Below are positions 1 to 9,590 of a stretch of DNA of 64,000 nt, piece after piece. This DNA is from Paenibacillus sp. Lineage in GTDB: Bacteria; Bacillota; Bacilli; Paenibacillales; Paenibacillaceae. The stretch covers positions 87,379 through 151,378 of the forward strand of contig JAILZT010000014.1 in the NCBI GenBank assembly GCA_023512345.1, read 5' to 3'. Under the pieces are notes generated by a model. That model was not told where the DNA came from. It did no database searches and worked only from the letters and a program-made list of their open reading frames with translations. The number at the start of each line of letters is the position of its first letter. The stretch's first letter is position 1. The position numbers were made by a program, and so were the translations under genes.

Positions 1-917
1 TTGTTGGGAAAGAACAGGGTGTGGATTTGCTGCTTACGGCTCTATTGGCTGGCGGCCATGTCTTGTTGGAGGATGTACCAGGAACGGGAAAAACTTTGTT
101 GGCTAAGGTGCTTGCCCGGTCTTTAGACTGCTCTTTTAAAAGAATTCAGTTTACTCCAGATTTACTTCCGTCTGATTTGAGTGGAATTAACTTTTATAAT
201 CAAAAGACGGGGGAGTTTCAATTCAGACCAGGCCCGGTGTTTGCCAATATCCTGCTGGCGGATGAGATTAATCGAGCTACTCCGCGAACACAATCCAGTC
301 TGCTGGAATGTATGGAGGAGCGCCAAATAACCATAGATGGTGTCACCCACGAATTAGAAGCCCCTTTTCTAGTGATAGCCACTCAGAATCCGATAGATAA
401 CCAAGGAACTTTTCCACTGCCTGAGGCTCAACTGGATCGCTTTCTGATGCGGATAACCACAGGCTATCCTTCGTCTGCGGAAGGGATTCATATATTGCAG
501 AGATTTCGGCAAAATAATCCGTTTGAGCAAACCCTTGCCGTTGTAAACGGTCAAGATGTTTTGTCAGCACAACAGTTTACCTCCACGGTTAAGGTGAGCG
601 ACGATTTACTAACCTACATTATCCAAATTACTGAAGCAACCCGCAAATCTCCTGCCGTGAAGCTGGGTGCTAGTCCTCGTGCAAGTGGTGCATTGCTCCG
701 TTCCGCTCAAGGTTATGCCCTCATCCGTGGACGGGATTATGTTACACCTGATGATATTAAGACCGTAGCCGTTCCTGTTCTCGCACATCGACTGCTGCTC
801 AACCACGGACTGAAATCACGGGAAGGTCAAGCTGCAGAGCTCGTAGAGCAAGTGCTGCATCAGGTGGAGGTACCAACAGAAGCGGCATCTTTCACCAGGT
901 CTGGAAGGGTGGATTAA
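1..917 (+). CDS. MoxR-family AAA+ ATPase (5' end cut by window edge)
   Basis: Cytoplasmic AAA+ ATPase of the MoxR group, thought to act as a chaperone or remodelling factor for partners encoded beside it. The reading frame is open to the first base and the residues before the first GTG (position 21) still fit the family, so the true start lies upstream of the window. Visible motifs are Walker A (VPGTGKT), Walker B (LLADEINR), sensor 1 (VIATQNP) followed by the PLPEAQLDRF arginine-finger region, and a C-terminal lid with SPRASGALLR. It is separated by 3 bases from the DUF58 gene, the usual MoxR-DUF58 pair. Family certain; substrate unknown. Confidence 0.95.
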   Translation, partial: VGKEQGVDLLLTALLAGGHVLLEDVPGTGKTLLAKVLARSLDCSFKRIQFTPDLLPSDLSGINFYNQKTGEFQFRPGPVFANILLADEINRATPRTQSSLLECMEERQITIDGVTHELEAPFLVIATQNPIDNQGTFPLPEAQLDRFLMRITTGYPSSAEGIHILQRFRQNNPFEQTLAVVNGQDVLSAQQFTSTVKVSDDLLTYIIQITEATRKSPAVKLGASPRASGALLRSAQGYALIRGRDYVTPDDIKTVAVPVLAHRLLLNHGLKSREGQAAELVEQVLHQVEVPTEAASFTRSGRVD

Positions 918-920
918 GCG

Positions 921-2009
921 ATGGCTTTGCCCGGATTTATCCTCTTTACGGGTATACTGCTGCTTCTTGTATCTATAATTTATCAGCGGAATGCCTTAAG
1001 AGCAGTAAGTTACTCCCGATATTTCTCAACAAAGGCTGCTTATGAAGGAGATAGCATCGAGATGGTCGAGGAGATCGTTAATGCTAAGCTGCTGCCACTC
1101 CCATGGCTTCGTCTGGAATCCAGTATTGCCCGTGGATTAGAATTCGGCAGACAAGAGAACCTCGGGATTCATACTGGAGAGATTTATCAGAATCATATCA
1201 GCTTATTTTACCTTCGAGCCTATCGGCACATCAAACGTCGTCATCTTGTGACCTGTGAGCGAAGGGGACTCTACCGATTAGAATCCGTGACGATGACGAC
1301 GGGTGACCTTTTTGGGTTGTCAGCAAAAGTCAAAACCTTTCCGCTTCAGCTTGAACTTCTGGTCTATCCAGTTCTTTTGGATTTGTCTGAACTGCCGCTC
1401 CCGATTCATAGCTGGCTTGGAGAACTGGCCGTAAAAAGATGGATCGTAGAAGATCCTTTTTTAACGGCTGGCATTCGGGAGTATAGTTCAGGTGATTCCA
1501 TGGGACTTGTGAATTGGAAAGCAACTGCACGTACAGGTATGATGCAGGTGCATAAAAAGGACTATACAGCAGATTCCAGACTTGTCCTTTGCCTGAATAT
1601 AGAGATTAGTGACTCCATGTGGAGGACTGTGACAGACAGTGAGCGAATTGAACATGGAATACGGTACGCGGCAACGGTAGCCGAATATGCACTGAAGCAT
1701 GGAATAGATGTGAGATTGATCTGTAATGGAAGGTTTGAGGAAGGTGAAGGCAGAGAGCCTGTAGTTACGGGTGCTATTTCCGGGTTGGAAGAGCTGCTTG
1801 AAATACTGGCGAAGCTGGCTCTGGACAGAGCTTTACCAATGAGCAGGTTGCTTGAGCTTGAAGCTGAGAAGGGGAACAACGACTCTGATTTTCTTATTAT
1901 TAGTTGTCATAGGGGTCCAGAATTACAGCTAGCCGCTCAGCAGTTGATGCAGCGAGGGAATGGTGTGGAATGGCTGGATATCCCGGAGCAAGGGGGAACT
2001 CCACTTTGA
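921..2009 (+). CDS. DUF58 domain protein, MoxR partner
   Basis: Membrane-anchored DUF58 protein of 362 residues. Two hydrophobic segments lie in the first 20 residues or so. The middle holds the DUF58 signature around residues 190-215 (REYSSGD, then NWKATAR), and the C-terminal half looks like a von Willebrand A-type fold without a complete MIDAS motif that I can see. It follows the MoxR ATPase by 3 bases and its stop codon overlaps the start of the next gene. MoxR-DUF58 pairs are widespread in Bacillales and are linked to envelope or protease functions, but this exact role is inferred from context only. Confidence 0.93.
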   Translation: MALPGFILFTGILLLLVSIIYQRNALRAVSYSRYFSTKAAYEGDSIEMVEEIVNAKLLPLPWLRLESSIARGLEFGRQENLGIHTGEIYQNHISLFYLRAYRHIKRRHLVTCERRGLYRLESVTMTTGDLFGLSAKVKTFPLQLELLVYPVLLDLSELPLPIHSWLGELAVKRWIVEDPFLTAGIREYSSGDSMGLVNWKATARTGMMQVHKKDYTADSRLVLCLNIEISDSMWRTVTDSERIEHGIRYAATVAEYALKHGIDVRLICNGRFEEGEGREPVVTGAISGLEELLEILAKLALDRALPMSRLLELEAEKGNNDSDFLIISCHRGPELQLAAQQLMQRGNGVEWLDIPEQGGTPL

Positions 2010-3337
2010 AGTTATCATCAGGTCATTTTCTAAAGGAATCATTTAAACTGTGGACTTCCTGTTTGATTGAGTTGTTGTTATATTTACCGATTTGGATTGT
2101 GTTCAAGGTATATGTGCTTCCATCGAACGTTGATTTGTTATGGCTATACGTATTGCCTTTGCTGTCGCTGGCCGGTATTTTACTTCGCAAACACCTTACT
2201 ATCCGCTGGAAGCAATTAATTGGTTCATTGCTGCTGGGTATGGTGCTTGGACTTCTATCTGGAGGGATTTCACTATCCGGGATTTACTTGGCTGTTGCAG
2301 GCTGCTTATGTTCTTATCTAGGGATAACCGCTTTCGCACGTTCCAACCCATTTCGGGTCTATTGGGCAGGCATAGCTGTATATTTTATAGCCGCCATATT
2401 TTTTCATAGAATCCCTGATCTACAGGACAGCAGTATCTTAATAACTAGGGCTGGCAGTGTATGTCTTGTGCTTGCTCTACTGATGACTAACCGCAATCAT
2501 TTACGTTATAGCTCACTATCGGGTGACTCTTCCCCTCTGCCTCAAGGGCTGCGGAGACATAATCTTGTATTTGTATTTATCTTTGTTATCGTAGCTGCAC
2601 TCTTAGCGGCTGGAGTGGGTCAGGCCTTAGGGTTCTGGGTGTGGAATTCTCTAAGGAGATTTATAAGCTGGGTTAGCCGGTTATTCTCAGCCTCAAGTCC
2701 GCCCACAGTGCAAGAAGAAGCACCACCACCTATGATGCCAGAAATGCCGGTGGCAGAAAGCGATGATCCAGGTCTGTTGGCGCTCATCCTTAATATCTCC
2801 TTTTATATCATAGGTATAGCCGCAGTAGGTGTAATCATCTATTTCTTACTTCGCTGGTTATATAGAAATACAGGAGGCATATGGCATAAGGCAATCAATG
2901 CTCTATTGTCTATGCTTAGGAGGGAGCAGTCACCACCAAATAATTCGCCTTATGTTGATGAAGAGAAGAGTGTATTTACTTGGGAAAAAACAGTTCAGGG
3001 CATTAAGGATTTTTGGAAATCTAAGTTTACTTACGGTACCCACCGGGACCTTTGGGAGAATATGGACGGAAGCACTGAGCGCGTTCGTTGGATATACCGT
3101 CAATGGCTCCATTCCAAGCGGAAGGATGGCTATGAAGCAAAGAGTTACCTAACTCCGCAGGAGACGGGGACAGATGTTGTGAAGTGGGCCAACAGCAAAA
3201 CTCGGCAACCTAAAAGTGATCAAGGGGATGCAGAAGCAACGGACAAATTGATGGCCCTTTATGACAAAGCAAGGTATGGGGAAAAGGAGCCATCAGCAAC
3301 AGTTGTGACTGCTTTGAAAGAAAAGTTGAAGTTTTGA
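2006..3337 (+). CDS. Membrane protein with C-terminal DUF4129-like domain
   Basis: Third gene of the MoxR-DUF58 operon. I chose the TTG at 2006, which overlaps the upstream TGA (TTGA) and has AAGGGGGAA seven bases before it; an in-frame ATG at 1970 is the alternative. The N-terminal 200 residues contain about six hydrophobic helices, then a proline-rich loop, another helix near residue 270, and a cytoplasmic tail with a DUF4129-like pattern (RVRWIYRQWL, SYLTPQET, YDKARYG). In many relatives the third gene of this operon is a TgpA-type transglutaminase; no transglutaminase Cys-His-Asp region is visible here. It probably works with the ATPase in envelope maintenance. Confidence 0.75.
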   Translation: MKLSSGHFLKESFKLWTSCLIELLLYLPIWIVFKVYVLPSNVDLLWLYVLPLLSLAGILLRKHLTIRWKQLIGSLLLGMVLGLLSGGISLSGIYLAVAGCLCSYLGITAFARSNPFRVYWAGIAVYFIAAIFFHRIPDLQDSSILITRAGSVCLVLALLMTNRNHLRYSSLSGDSSPLPQGLRRHNLVFVFIFVIVAALLAAGVGQALGFWVWNSLRRFISWVSRLFSASSPPTVQEEAPPPMMPEMPVAESDDPGLLALILNISFYIIGIAAVGVIIYFLLRWLYRNTGGIWHKAINALLSMLRREQSPPNNSPYVDEEKSVFTWEKTVQGIKDFWKSKFTYGTHRDLWENMDGSTERVRWIYRQWLHSKRKDGYEAKSYLTPQETGTDVVKWANSKTRQPKSDQGDAEATDKLMALYDKARYGEKEPSATVVTALKEKLKF

Positions 3338-3361
3338 ATGTTAATTTACCCAACCGCTAAA

Positions 3362-3682
3362 TCAGAAGAAAAAGCGTAATGCCATTAAGGATATCATGCC
3401 GACAACGACTGTACCCAGTAAGCTCCTTGTTTTGACGGCGACGGCGAACGTAGGCAAGGCTGCTAACAGCTCTAAATTATTACCGGATAACGAGAAGTGG
3501 CCATTTTGGATAAATAACTCCTGTGCCACCAAAGCCGCCATAACTGCAATAGGCACATAATTTAACCAGCGCATTCCCCATTCGGGCAGGTTAATTCGGC
3601 TAAGCAGCATTAGGGGGAGAACCCGAGGAATAAAGGTAACAAGTGCTGACCCTATAATAATTAAGAAAATATCCATTCTCAT
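3362..3682 (-). CDS. azlD: AzlD-type branched-chain amino acid exporter subunit
   Basis: Small integral membrane protein of 106 residues with about four helices, matching the AzlD family, the small partner of AzlC in export of branched-chain amino acids and analogues. Typical features are the N-terminal TFIPRVLPL segment and a C-terminal helix ending near LMALRFFF. Its ATG overlaps the azlC stop codon by 4 bases, which suggests translational coupling and a 1:1 complex. It is transcribed away from the MoxR operon, whose last gene ends 24 bases away on the other strand; no terminator hairpin is evident between them. Confidence 0.9.
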   Translation of the reverse strand: MRMDIFLIIIGSALVTFIPRVLPLMLLSRINLPEWGMRWLNYVPIAVMAALVAQELFIQNGHFSLSGNNLELLAALPTFAVAVKTRSLLGTVVVGMISLMALRFFF

Positions 3683-4413
3683 TTCGACTTTTCAACCACC
3701 ATTCCAATTGTTGAGGCTACGATTGTAGCAGCGATAACACCCATACTGGTCGACCACACCAAAGAAACAACAATCGCTATCAGCATGGCTATTAGACCTA
3801 CAAGGATATCCATAGCATACTTGCTTCTGCTAAGTATGGTTAGGACCAACAGTCCAATGAACATTGCAGGCAATGCGAAATCTAGACCGAATTGTTCCGG
3901 ATTGGAGATCCATTGCCCCAGAAAAGCACCGGCTATATTGGCAAGGATCCAATTCAGGTAAGCGGTAATGTTCAAGCCGTGCATCCATTTTTCGCTGATA
4001 CTTTTCTTTTTGGCGCTCTCATTAATGGCTACACCAAAAGTCTCATCGGTGAGCAGGGAGCCGATCAGTAAATTGCGCAGAGGAGAAAGATGGCGGAAGT
4101 ACGGTGATAAAGCTGCACTAAGCAGTAAATGCCGAAGATTAACAAATAGAATCGTAATAACAATGCTAGTTGGCGTACTTCCGGCTGCGATCATTCCTGC
4201 TGCTATAAACTGTGCTGACCCTGCATATAGAATGGTCGACATCATTATAATTTCAGGTATTGTGAGGCCTGCGGTCTTCTCGACAACACCAGCCGCAAAA
4301 CCGATGCTTAAGTATCCCAGTAGAGTAGGGAGACAATCCTTAACCCCCTTAATAAAACTTTCCTCACGATCTGGGGCCGCATAGGTATCCGCTTGGGCGG
4401 TCTCCAGTTTCAT
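3679..4413 (-). CDS. azlC: AzlC-type branched-chain amino acid exporter
   Basis: Large subunit of the AzlCD exporter, 244 residues with about six to seven membrane helices. The start is the ATG at 4413, preceded by a strong AAAGGAGGCG site; a longer frame to 4443 has no such support. The conserved AzlC segments GYLSIGFAAGV, AGSAQFIAAGMI and LLTDETFGV are present. Members move branched-chain amino acids or toxic analogues out of the cell, as known for B. subtilis AzlCD and E. coli YgaZH. The substrate here is inferred from family. The upstream 180 bases show no T-box that I can recognise. Confidence 0.93.
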   Translation of the reverse strand: MKLETAQADTYAAPDREESFIKGVKDCLPTLLGYLSIGFAAGVVEKTAGLTIPEIIMMSTILYAGSAQFIAAGMIAAGSTPTSIVITILFVNLRHLLLSAALSPYFRHLSPLRNLLIGSLLTDETFGVAINESAKKKSISEKWMHGLNITAYLNWILANIAGAFLGQWISNPEQFGLDFALPAMFIGLLVLTILSRSKYAMDILVGLIAMLIAIVVSLVWSTSMGVIAATIVASTIGMVVEKSK

Positions 4414-4527
4414 TTCAACGCCTCCTTTTTGGACAAAGTACAACCACTATAAAAGCTAATCAAATATCTGTCAATTCATCCTCCGAGAGAACACATCACT
4501 AAAAGGTTGTATCTTTATTCATATAGT

Positions 4528-4571
4528 AAAAGAAACGGCATGCCATCCTAAAGGGACGACACCCGTTTCTC
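4528..4571 (-). terminator. Intrinsic terminator of the GH42 gene
   Basis: Read on the minus strand, a long hairpin with GAAACGG and CCGTTTC at the base of the stem and GTCC/GGAT higher up, then a T-rich tract. It lies 20-60 bases beyond the GH42 stop codon. Confidence 0.75.
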
Positions 4572-4593
4572 GTTTCGTACAAGGAAATATCAA

Positions 4594-6648
4594 TTAATAC
4601 AGTACTAAAACTCCGAAGCCTTCTAAACGATGTGTTCCTGAGATGACTTCACCCGTTAGCAAATCCCGTTTGTCCTCTTTAAGAACGAGATCAGCAGGTT
4701 CCTCATTATAATTAAGCAGGAACGTATAAGAGGAAGTATCATCCTGACGAATTTGAAGCTCAACACCTTCTGGAAGCTCTAACCAAGCAGCCGCGGGTGA
4801 TTGAAGCCCAAGGTGATCTATGATCCGAACCGCAGCTTGTTCATTAAATACGGCCCCATAATACCAAACCTCGCCATCTCCGCGTAGATTTCTAGTAACT
4901 GCAGGTTTTCCGGCATAATAATCAGTGGCATAGGTTCCCATAACTTCAACAGAGTCTGCTTCAACATGTAGAATATCGTTAAAAGAATCGGCTCCGATTA
5001 GATGATCTGGGTCGCTTTCCCAACGGATGGAGGTAGGAAGCCGAGTTCCATTTACCATCGTAAATTCTTCCACAGTGATGCCGCAGAGATCTTTGGCTGC
5101 ACCTGGAAACGGTCGCATGTAGCATTGTCCTTGTTGATCTTTATATCCTGTTCTGCAGCCAAAGATCAGCTTGCCGCCCTGCTGAACATATTCATCCAGC
5201 AAGGATGCCGTCTCATCTCTCATAATGGCTGGGTGAGGGTAGATCAACACATCGTAACGTGCAAGTTCCTTCAATGTTGTGTTCTTCCGCAAAAAAAGTA
5301 CATCATTCGGAATATGCTTACGCTGTAAGGCTTTGAACCACTCTTTATTGCTCTGCCACATGAATGGTCCATGCCAGACATCGTATTCCCCGTCCCATTC
5401 ATTATCGTAATCACGAACGATAGCGATATTCGCTTGAACACGAGTACCCAATATCGACTTACCTGCCTGGGTCAACTCTTGGCCGATCTGAGCGGCTTCG
5501 CGTACTCTTCGGTTAGGCTGATTGTGATAGTCATTAATTCCATGCCAGTATATTTCATTACCCATGGTGGCTGTGCGCCAGCGGAAGTAGAGCACCATAT
5601 CCGCTCCGTGAGCGATCGACTGATAAGTCCATAATCGCATTTGTCCCGGCTTCGGAGAAGGCATGTCCATCCGGTTCACCCAGCCTCCCGGACCGGATTG
5701 CTGCTCCATGATGCAGAAGTTAGGGGAGATGGAGCGGACGACAGAGAGTGAAAGTCCCCAGTTACGGTCTCTGAGCGGGTTCTCTTCCGAAGCATTATAG
5801 AAAATGCTGGAGAATTGTGGATAAGAATCGTAGCTGATGAAATCCAGCAGCTCATCTGTCATTTCGTGACTGTCCAGATGTCCAAATATACCATTAGTAG
5901 TCACCCACTGATTAGGGGCTTTAGCGCGTAGAATATCCGCCTGTATTTTAGCAAAAGAAATGGTGTTATCCGATATGAAACGTTTCTCGTCCAAGGCCTG
6001 ATGCGGGTTGGGTTGCTTAGTTACAGGTGTTGGTCGCGGCAAGTATACCTGAGACCAGTCGCTGTAGCTTTGACTCCAAAACACCGCCCCCCATGCCTTG
6101 TTCAGTTCTTCCAAAGTTACGTATTTGTGCTGAAGCCATTCTCTGAAAGCTATATGGTCACTCTCGGAGTAAAATTCATTGATTTCACAATTGAGCTCAT
6201 TGTCAATTTGCCAGCCAACAACTCCGGGGTGATTACCATAGTGAGTTGCCATGCGGTCCGTGATACGAGCACATAACTCACGATATTTTGGGCTGCTGTA
6301 ATTGTAATGACGACGCATGCCATGCTGCAGCGTTACTCCTTCATAGGTTACATTAAGCACTTCAGGATATTTATGAGTCAGCCAGGCAGGCGGTGTAGCT
6401 GTTGGAGTTCCGAGCACTACCTTAAGTCCATAGCTGTGTGCTAAATCTATGGCACGGTCAAACATTTCAAAAGAAAATACACCTTCTTCAGGTTCAAAGA
6501 TAGACCATGCAAACTCGGCAATACGGATAATGGTAAAGCCCATTTCACGCATACGGCGATAATCATCTTCCCACATGCTTTCCGGCCAATGCTCCGGGTA
6601 GTAACAGACACCTAATTCAAACTGTTCTTCTGCGACAGGTCTCTTCAT
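4594..6648 (-). CDS. GH42 beta-galactosidase
   Basis: Intracellular glycoside hydrolase family 42 beta-galactosidase (684 residues; no signal peptide), expected to cleave galactosides or galacto-oligosaccharides taken up by the cell. Order: TIM barrel (about 15-390), Rossmann-like trimerisation domain (about 395-610), small C-terminal beta domain. The acid/base Glu sits in GWQIDNELN and the nucleophile Glu in CIMEQQSGPGGW. I chose the ATG at 6648, eight bases after GGAGG; the ATG four codons upstream would place that site inside the gene. A divergent AraC regulator 147 bases away probably controls it. Could also act on alpha-L-arabinopyranosides, as some GH42 enzymes do. Confidence 0.95.
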   Translation of the reverse strand: MKRPVAEEQFELGVCYYPEHWPESMWEDDYRRMREMGFTIIRIAEFAWSIFEPEEGVFSFEMFDRAIDLAHSYGLKVVLGTPTATPPAWLTHKYPEVLNVTYEGVTLQHGMRRHYNYSSPKYRELCARITDRMATHYGNHPGVVGWQIDNELNCEINEFYSESDHIAFREWLQHKYVTLEELNKAWGAVFWSQSYSDWSQVYLPRPTPVTKQPNPHQALDEKRFISDNTISFAKIQADILRAKAPNQWVTTNGIFGHLDSHEMTDELLDFISYDSYPQFSSIFYNASEENPLRDRNWGLSLSVVRSISPNFCIMEQQSGPGGWVNRMDMPSPKPGQMRLWTYQSIAHGADMVLYFRWRTATMGNEIYWHGINDYHNQPNRRVREAAQIGQELTQAGKSILGTRVQANIAIVRDYDNEWDGEYDVWHGPFMWQSNKEWFKALQRKHIPNDVLFLRKNTTLKELARYDVLIYPHPAIMRDETASLLDEYVQQGGKLIFGCRTGYKDQQGQCYMRPFPGAAKDLCGITVEEFTMVNGTRLPTSIRWESDPDHLIGADSFNDILHVEADSVEVMGTYATDYYAGKPAVTRNLRGDGEVWYYGAVFNEQAAVRIIDHLGLQSPAAAWLELPEGVELQIRQDDTSSYTFLLNYNEEPADLVLKEDKRDLLTGEVISGTHRLEGFGVLVLY

Positions 6649-6795
6649 AGTAGCCTCCATAGTATTAAAAATATGCTTTATATGTATTACATATCTATTG
6701 TATTATCAATCATATAGAATCATATATAACATAATATTGCTATTGTATAACTATATTGCGTGCTTGATGAATTCAGAATGGAGTGAGAAGAATCG
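6649..6795. promoter_or_regulatory. Divergent promoter region, GH42 / AraC
   Basis: Very AT-rich 147-base spacer between the divergent GH42 and AraC genes. Several overlapping TATA-like hexamers occur, including a TTGATA/TACATA pair with a 17-base spacer facing the GH42 gene, but I cannot pick one promoter with confidence. Binding of the AraC protein here is inferred from the arrangement. Confidence 0.5.
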
Positions 6796-7629
6796 ATGAG
6801 AAATCAATGGGTTTTGCCTGCGCCATCTTACAATAAATATGTTTGTTATCCAGAATTTCTAGGACATTACACTAATTTTCCCCAGCATACAGAGAGAAGA
6901 ACAGAGGGATTCCTGAATAGCTACAATCTTCACTTGATTTTTAATGGGGAAGGGTATGTATTTCATGAAGGGGAAAGGATTCAAATGGGAAAAGGGAGGG
7001 GATTTCTGTATCCGAGAGGGGCTTATCAGCAGTATGGTTCTGCTCAGAGCGAGCCGTGGGATGTTCGGTGGGTGCACTTTAGAACAGAAATCTCATTGCC
7101 ATTACTGGAGGAGGTGGACAAGTCTCGGGGATATTTCTTCACGTTTGATTTGGGAGCGGGTATAGAGTCGTTATTTGATGAATTGTGCCGATTGAGCGCC
7201 GATTACGAAACCCGTAGTGAGCCTAGGTTTTCATCGTTATTGTATGAGATACTCGCAACCTTGCTGCAGAACTCTGAGCCGCTTCATGGTTCTGTTCCCT
7301 TGGAGATTCGGCACTCGATACGCAGTGCAGCGGATATCATTCATGGAGAGTGTGAGAAACCGTGGACACTGGAGACGATGGCTCGATTATCGGGTTACAG
7401 CAATTATCATTATCTGCGTCTATTCCGGGTAGTCATGGGGAAAACGCCCAACCGTTATCTGACAGAGTGCAGGCTTGCTAGAGCCAAGCTTTTGCTTGTC
7501 TCTAGTGAGCAGTCCGTAGCACAAATCGCACTTATGGCTGGGTTTAATCAATCAAGCTATTTCATCAAAGTATTTAAAGAGGTTGAAGGGATGCCGCCGA
7601 ATCAATACAGACGCGCCTTTGGTTCATAA
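6796..7629 (+). CDS. AraC-family transcriptional regulator
   Basis: One-component regulator of 277 residues with an N-terminal cupin-like sugar-sensing domain (about 1-160) and a C-terminal pair of helix-turn-helix motifs (about 180-275). Recognisable parts are LARLSGYSNYHYLRLFR-like first HTH and the second HTH ending in GFNQSSYFIKVFKEVEG, then the family tail MPPNQYRR. Divergent orientation from the GH42 gene strongly suggests that it activates that gene in response to a galactoside. It ends 12 bases before the convergent GH3 lipoprotein gene. Confidence 0.93.
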   Translation: MRNQWVLPAPSYNKYVCYPEFLGHYTNFPQHTERRTEGFLNSYNLHLIFNGEGYVFHEGERIQMGKGRGFLYPRGAYQQYGSAQSEPWDVRWVHFRTEISLPLLEEVDKSRGYFFTFDLGAGIESLFDELCRLSADYETRSEPRFSSLLYEILATLLQNSEPLHGSVPLEIRHSIRSAADIIHGECEKPWTLETMARLSGYSNYHYLRLFRVVMGKTPNRYLTECRLARAKLLLVSSEQSVAQIALMAGFNQSSYFIKVFKEVEGMPPNQYRRAFGS

Positions 7630-7641
7630 GTGGGAAGTGTC

Positions 7642-8949
7642 TTATTTATTCTGGACCTCCAACCTCCAACTGCGGATATCTTGATTTAGTGAAGTAAGAT
7701 TTGGAACCGATACCGGTTTGTTGTCGGATAATTTATATTTACTCTTTAGTGATAAAATCCGTCGCACACTTTCATCAATGCGGGATTCTGAGATCGTCCC
7801 ATTATTTACACTTTGCTTAATTTTATTGAGTACAAGCTTTTCATTGTCATACCCATGAGCGATAAGTAAAATATCGCTTCCGGCCTTTATGGTGTCGATT
7901 GCAGCCTCAGCTAATTTATAATGCTTCATGATCGCTCCCATAGTTAGATCATCTGTGATAACAACGCCTTTATAGCCCATCTCTCCACGCAAATGCTCCC
8001 CTATAATAACTTTTGAGAGTGAAGCGGGTTTGTTAGGATCTAGCTTGGGAAAAAGAATATGGGCAACCATAACAGCTTCCGCCTTATCCTTAATGGCTGC
8101 CTGAAAAGGAATCCACTCTAGCTTGGCAAGCTGCTGCTCCGTTTTGTTCACCACAGGAAGTTCAAGATGGGAGTCCACAGAAGTATCTCCATGTCCGGGA
8201 TAATGCTTAACCACTGGAATGATTCCTTCACTTCGCAAACCCTTGATTTCGGCTAAGCCCATCTTAGTGACTCTGGCGGCGGAGCTGCCAAATGAGCGGT
8301 TTCCTATAATAGGGTTCTGAGCATTGCTATTCACATCTAACACTGGCGCAAAGTTCATATTGAAACCAGTTAACGTCAGTTCTCTTCCTAGTAATTCACC
8401 CATCGTCTGCGCTAATCGGGCATTGTTGGTGTTGCCGACCGTTCTATTAGAAGGAATGGTGACAAACTCTTTGGGCATACGACTGACCTTTCCACCTTCT
8501 TCATCCACGCTAATGAACAATGGAGCCGGATTGTTCTTATTCGTTACCTTTAGATTATTAATAAGCTTAACCATTCCCTGCAGATTTGAGATATTGTCCC
8601 CATACAAGATAATACCCCCTACCTTGTCTTCAGAAATCATCCTTTTGGCAGACGGATCAAGCACAGTTCCTTCAATACCTACCAGCAGCATTTGACCGAT
8701 TTTATCCTCCAGCGTCATTTTGGCCATCTTAAGAGCTATGGGGTCCTTCTCAATAGAAATAGAAGTCGCAATAGGAGTCGCAGTGCTAACCGGTTCCTTT
8801 ATAGTCACAGCTGGATTAGGTGAGGGGGATTCGGATGCTGCTGTGTTGATCCCACAACCAGTTAAGGTAAACGTAGCACATAATATAAGACTAAGTAGAG
8901 GTCGCTGAACTTTTAAGTTCTTCCTTAGATTTGGAACTACCTTTGTCAT
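7642..8949 (-). CDS. nagZ: GH3 beta-N-acetylhexosaminidase-like lipoprotein
   Basis: Predicted lipoprotein of 435 residues. A basic N-terminus and hydrophobic stretch end in the lipobox LTGC with Cys32, then a Ser/Pro/Thr-rich linker to about residue 70 and one GH3 barrel. The NagZ-type catalytic loop KHYPGHGDTSVDSH and the nucleophile region TDDLTMG are present. Such enzymes release N-acetylglucosamine from muropeptides or from chitin fragments; in Bacillus the exported NagZ works in cell-wall recycling. The second GH3 domain found in B. subtilis NagZ is missing here. An AAAGGATGA site precedes the ATG. Substrate is inferred. Confidence 0.92.
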   Translation of the reverse strand: MTKVVPNLRKNLKVQRPLLSLILCATFTLTGCGINTAASESPSPNPAVTIKEPVSTATPIATSISIEKDPIALKMAKMTLEDKIGQMLLVGIEGTVLDPSAKRMISEDKVGGIILYGDNISNLQGMVKLINNLKVTNKNNPAPLFISVDEEGGKVSRMPKEFVTIPSNRTVGNTNNARLAQTMGELLGRELTLTGFNMNFAPVLDVNSNAQNPIIGNRSFGSSAARVTKMGLAEIKGLRSEGIIPVVKHYPGHGDTSVDSHLELPVVNKTEQQLAKLEWIPFQAAIKDKAEAVMVAHILFPKLDPNKPASLSKVIIGEHLRGEMGYKGVVITDDLTMGAIMKHYKLAEAAIDTIKAGSDILLIAHGYDNEKLVLNKIKQSVNNGTISESRIDESVRRILSLKSKYKLSDNKPVSVPNLTSLNQDIRSWRLEVQNK

Positions 8950-9075
8950 AAGCTTTACTTCATCCTTTCTATCTGCTCTTATTTCATCTTAGCACGGTTG
9001 CTGCCAAATCGGCCCAGTGTTAAGATAAAAGGGTATTCAGTAATACATATTTTAATCGACGGGGTGATGTGTACA

Positions 9076-9579
9076 ATGAAAGACGGATTAGTGGATGCTC
9101 TAAATGAACAGATGAACTTTGAGTTTTATTCAGCACACGTGTACCTAGCTATGGCAGCCTATTGTTCCAGCGAGAGCCTGGATGGTTTCGCGAATTTTTT
9201 CCTTGTACAGGCAGAAGAGGAACGATTTCATGCGATGAAAATTTACAAGTTTCTGAATGATCGCAGTTTCCGCGCAACACTGGCCGCAATGCCGGAACCC
9301 AAGAATGAGTATGCTTCCATGCTGGATGCCTTCGAACACGCCTTTGCTCATGAACAGCAAAACACCAAAAAGTTCTACCATTTGGCCGACTTGGCTCTGG
9401 ACGCACGTGAACATGCAACGATTTATTTCCTGAAATGGTTTATCGATGAACAGGTCGAAGAAGAAGCTCTATTCAGTAATATCATTCAAAAGCTCAAACG
9501 AATCGATAAGGATAGCAACGCCTTTTACATGCTGGATGCGGAATTTGCAGCTCGTTCATTTGTTGCCCCAACGGAATAG
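9076..9579 (+). CDS. ftnA: Non-heme ferritin
   Basis: Iron storage protein of 167 residues, the normal length for bacterial ferritin. The ATG at 9076 follows GGGGTGAT and gives a typical N-terminus; a longer frame from 8998 lacks support. Ferroxidase ligands fit the family: Glu in QMNFEFYSAH, EEER FHAMK region (E-x-x-H), Glu in the third helix and EQVEEE in the fourth. The protein should assemble into a 24-mer that oxidises Fe(II) and stores it in the cytoplasm. Monocistronic, with its own terminator directly after the stop. Confidence 0.95.
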   Translation: MKDGLVDALNEQMNFEFYSAHVYLAMAAYCSSESLDGFANFFLVQAEEERFHAMKIYKFLNDRSFRATLAAMPEPKNEYASMLDAFEHAFAHEQQNTKKFYHLADLALDAREHATIYFLKWFIDEQVEEEALFSNIIQKLKRIDKDSNAFYMLDAEFAARSFVAPTE

Positions 9580-9590
9580 GGGACTTTATT

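Noticed and set aside
4444..4527. T-box or leucine-responsive leader before azlC
   Set aside because: No T-box sequence (TGGnACCGCG) and the region is too short.
8998..9075. Longer N-terminus for ferritin
   Set aside because: The extra 26 residues do not belong to ferritins; the ATG at 9076 with GGGGTGAT gives the normal length.
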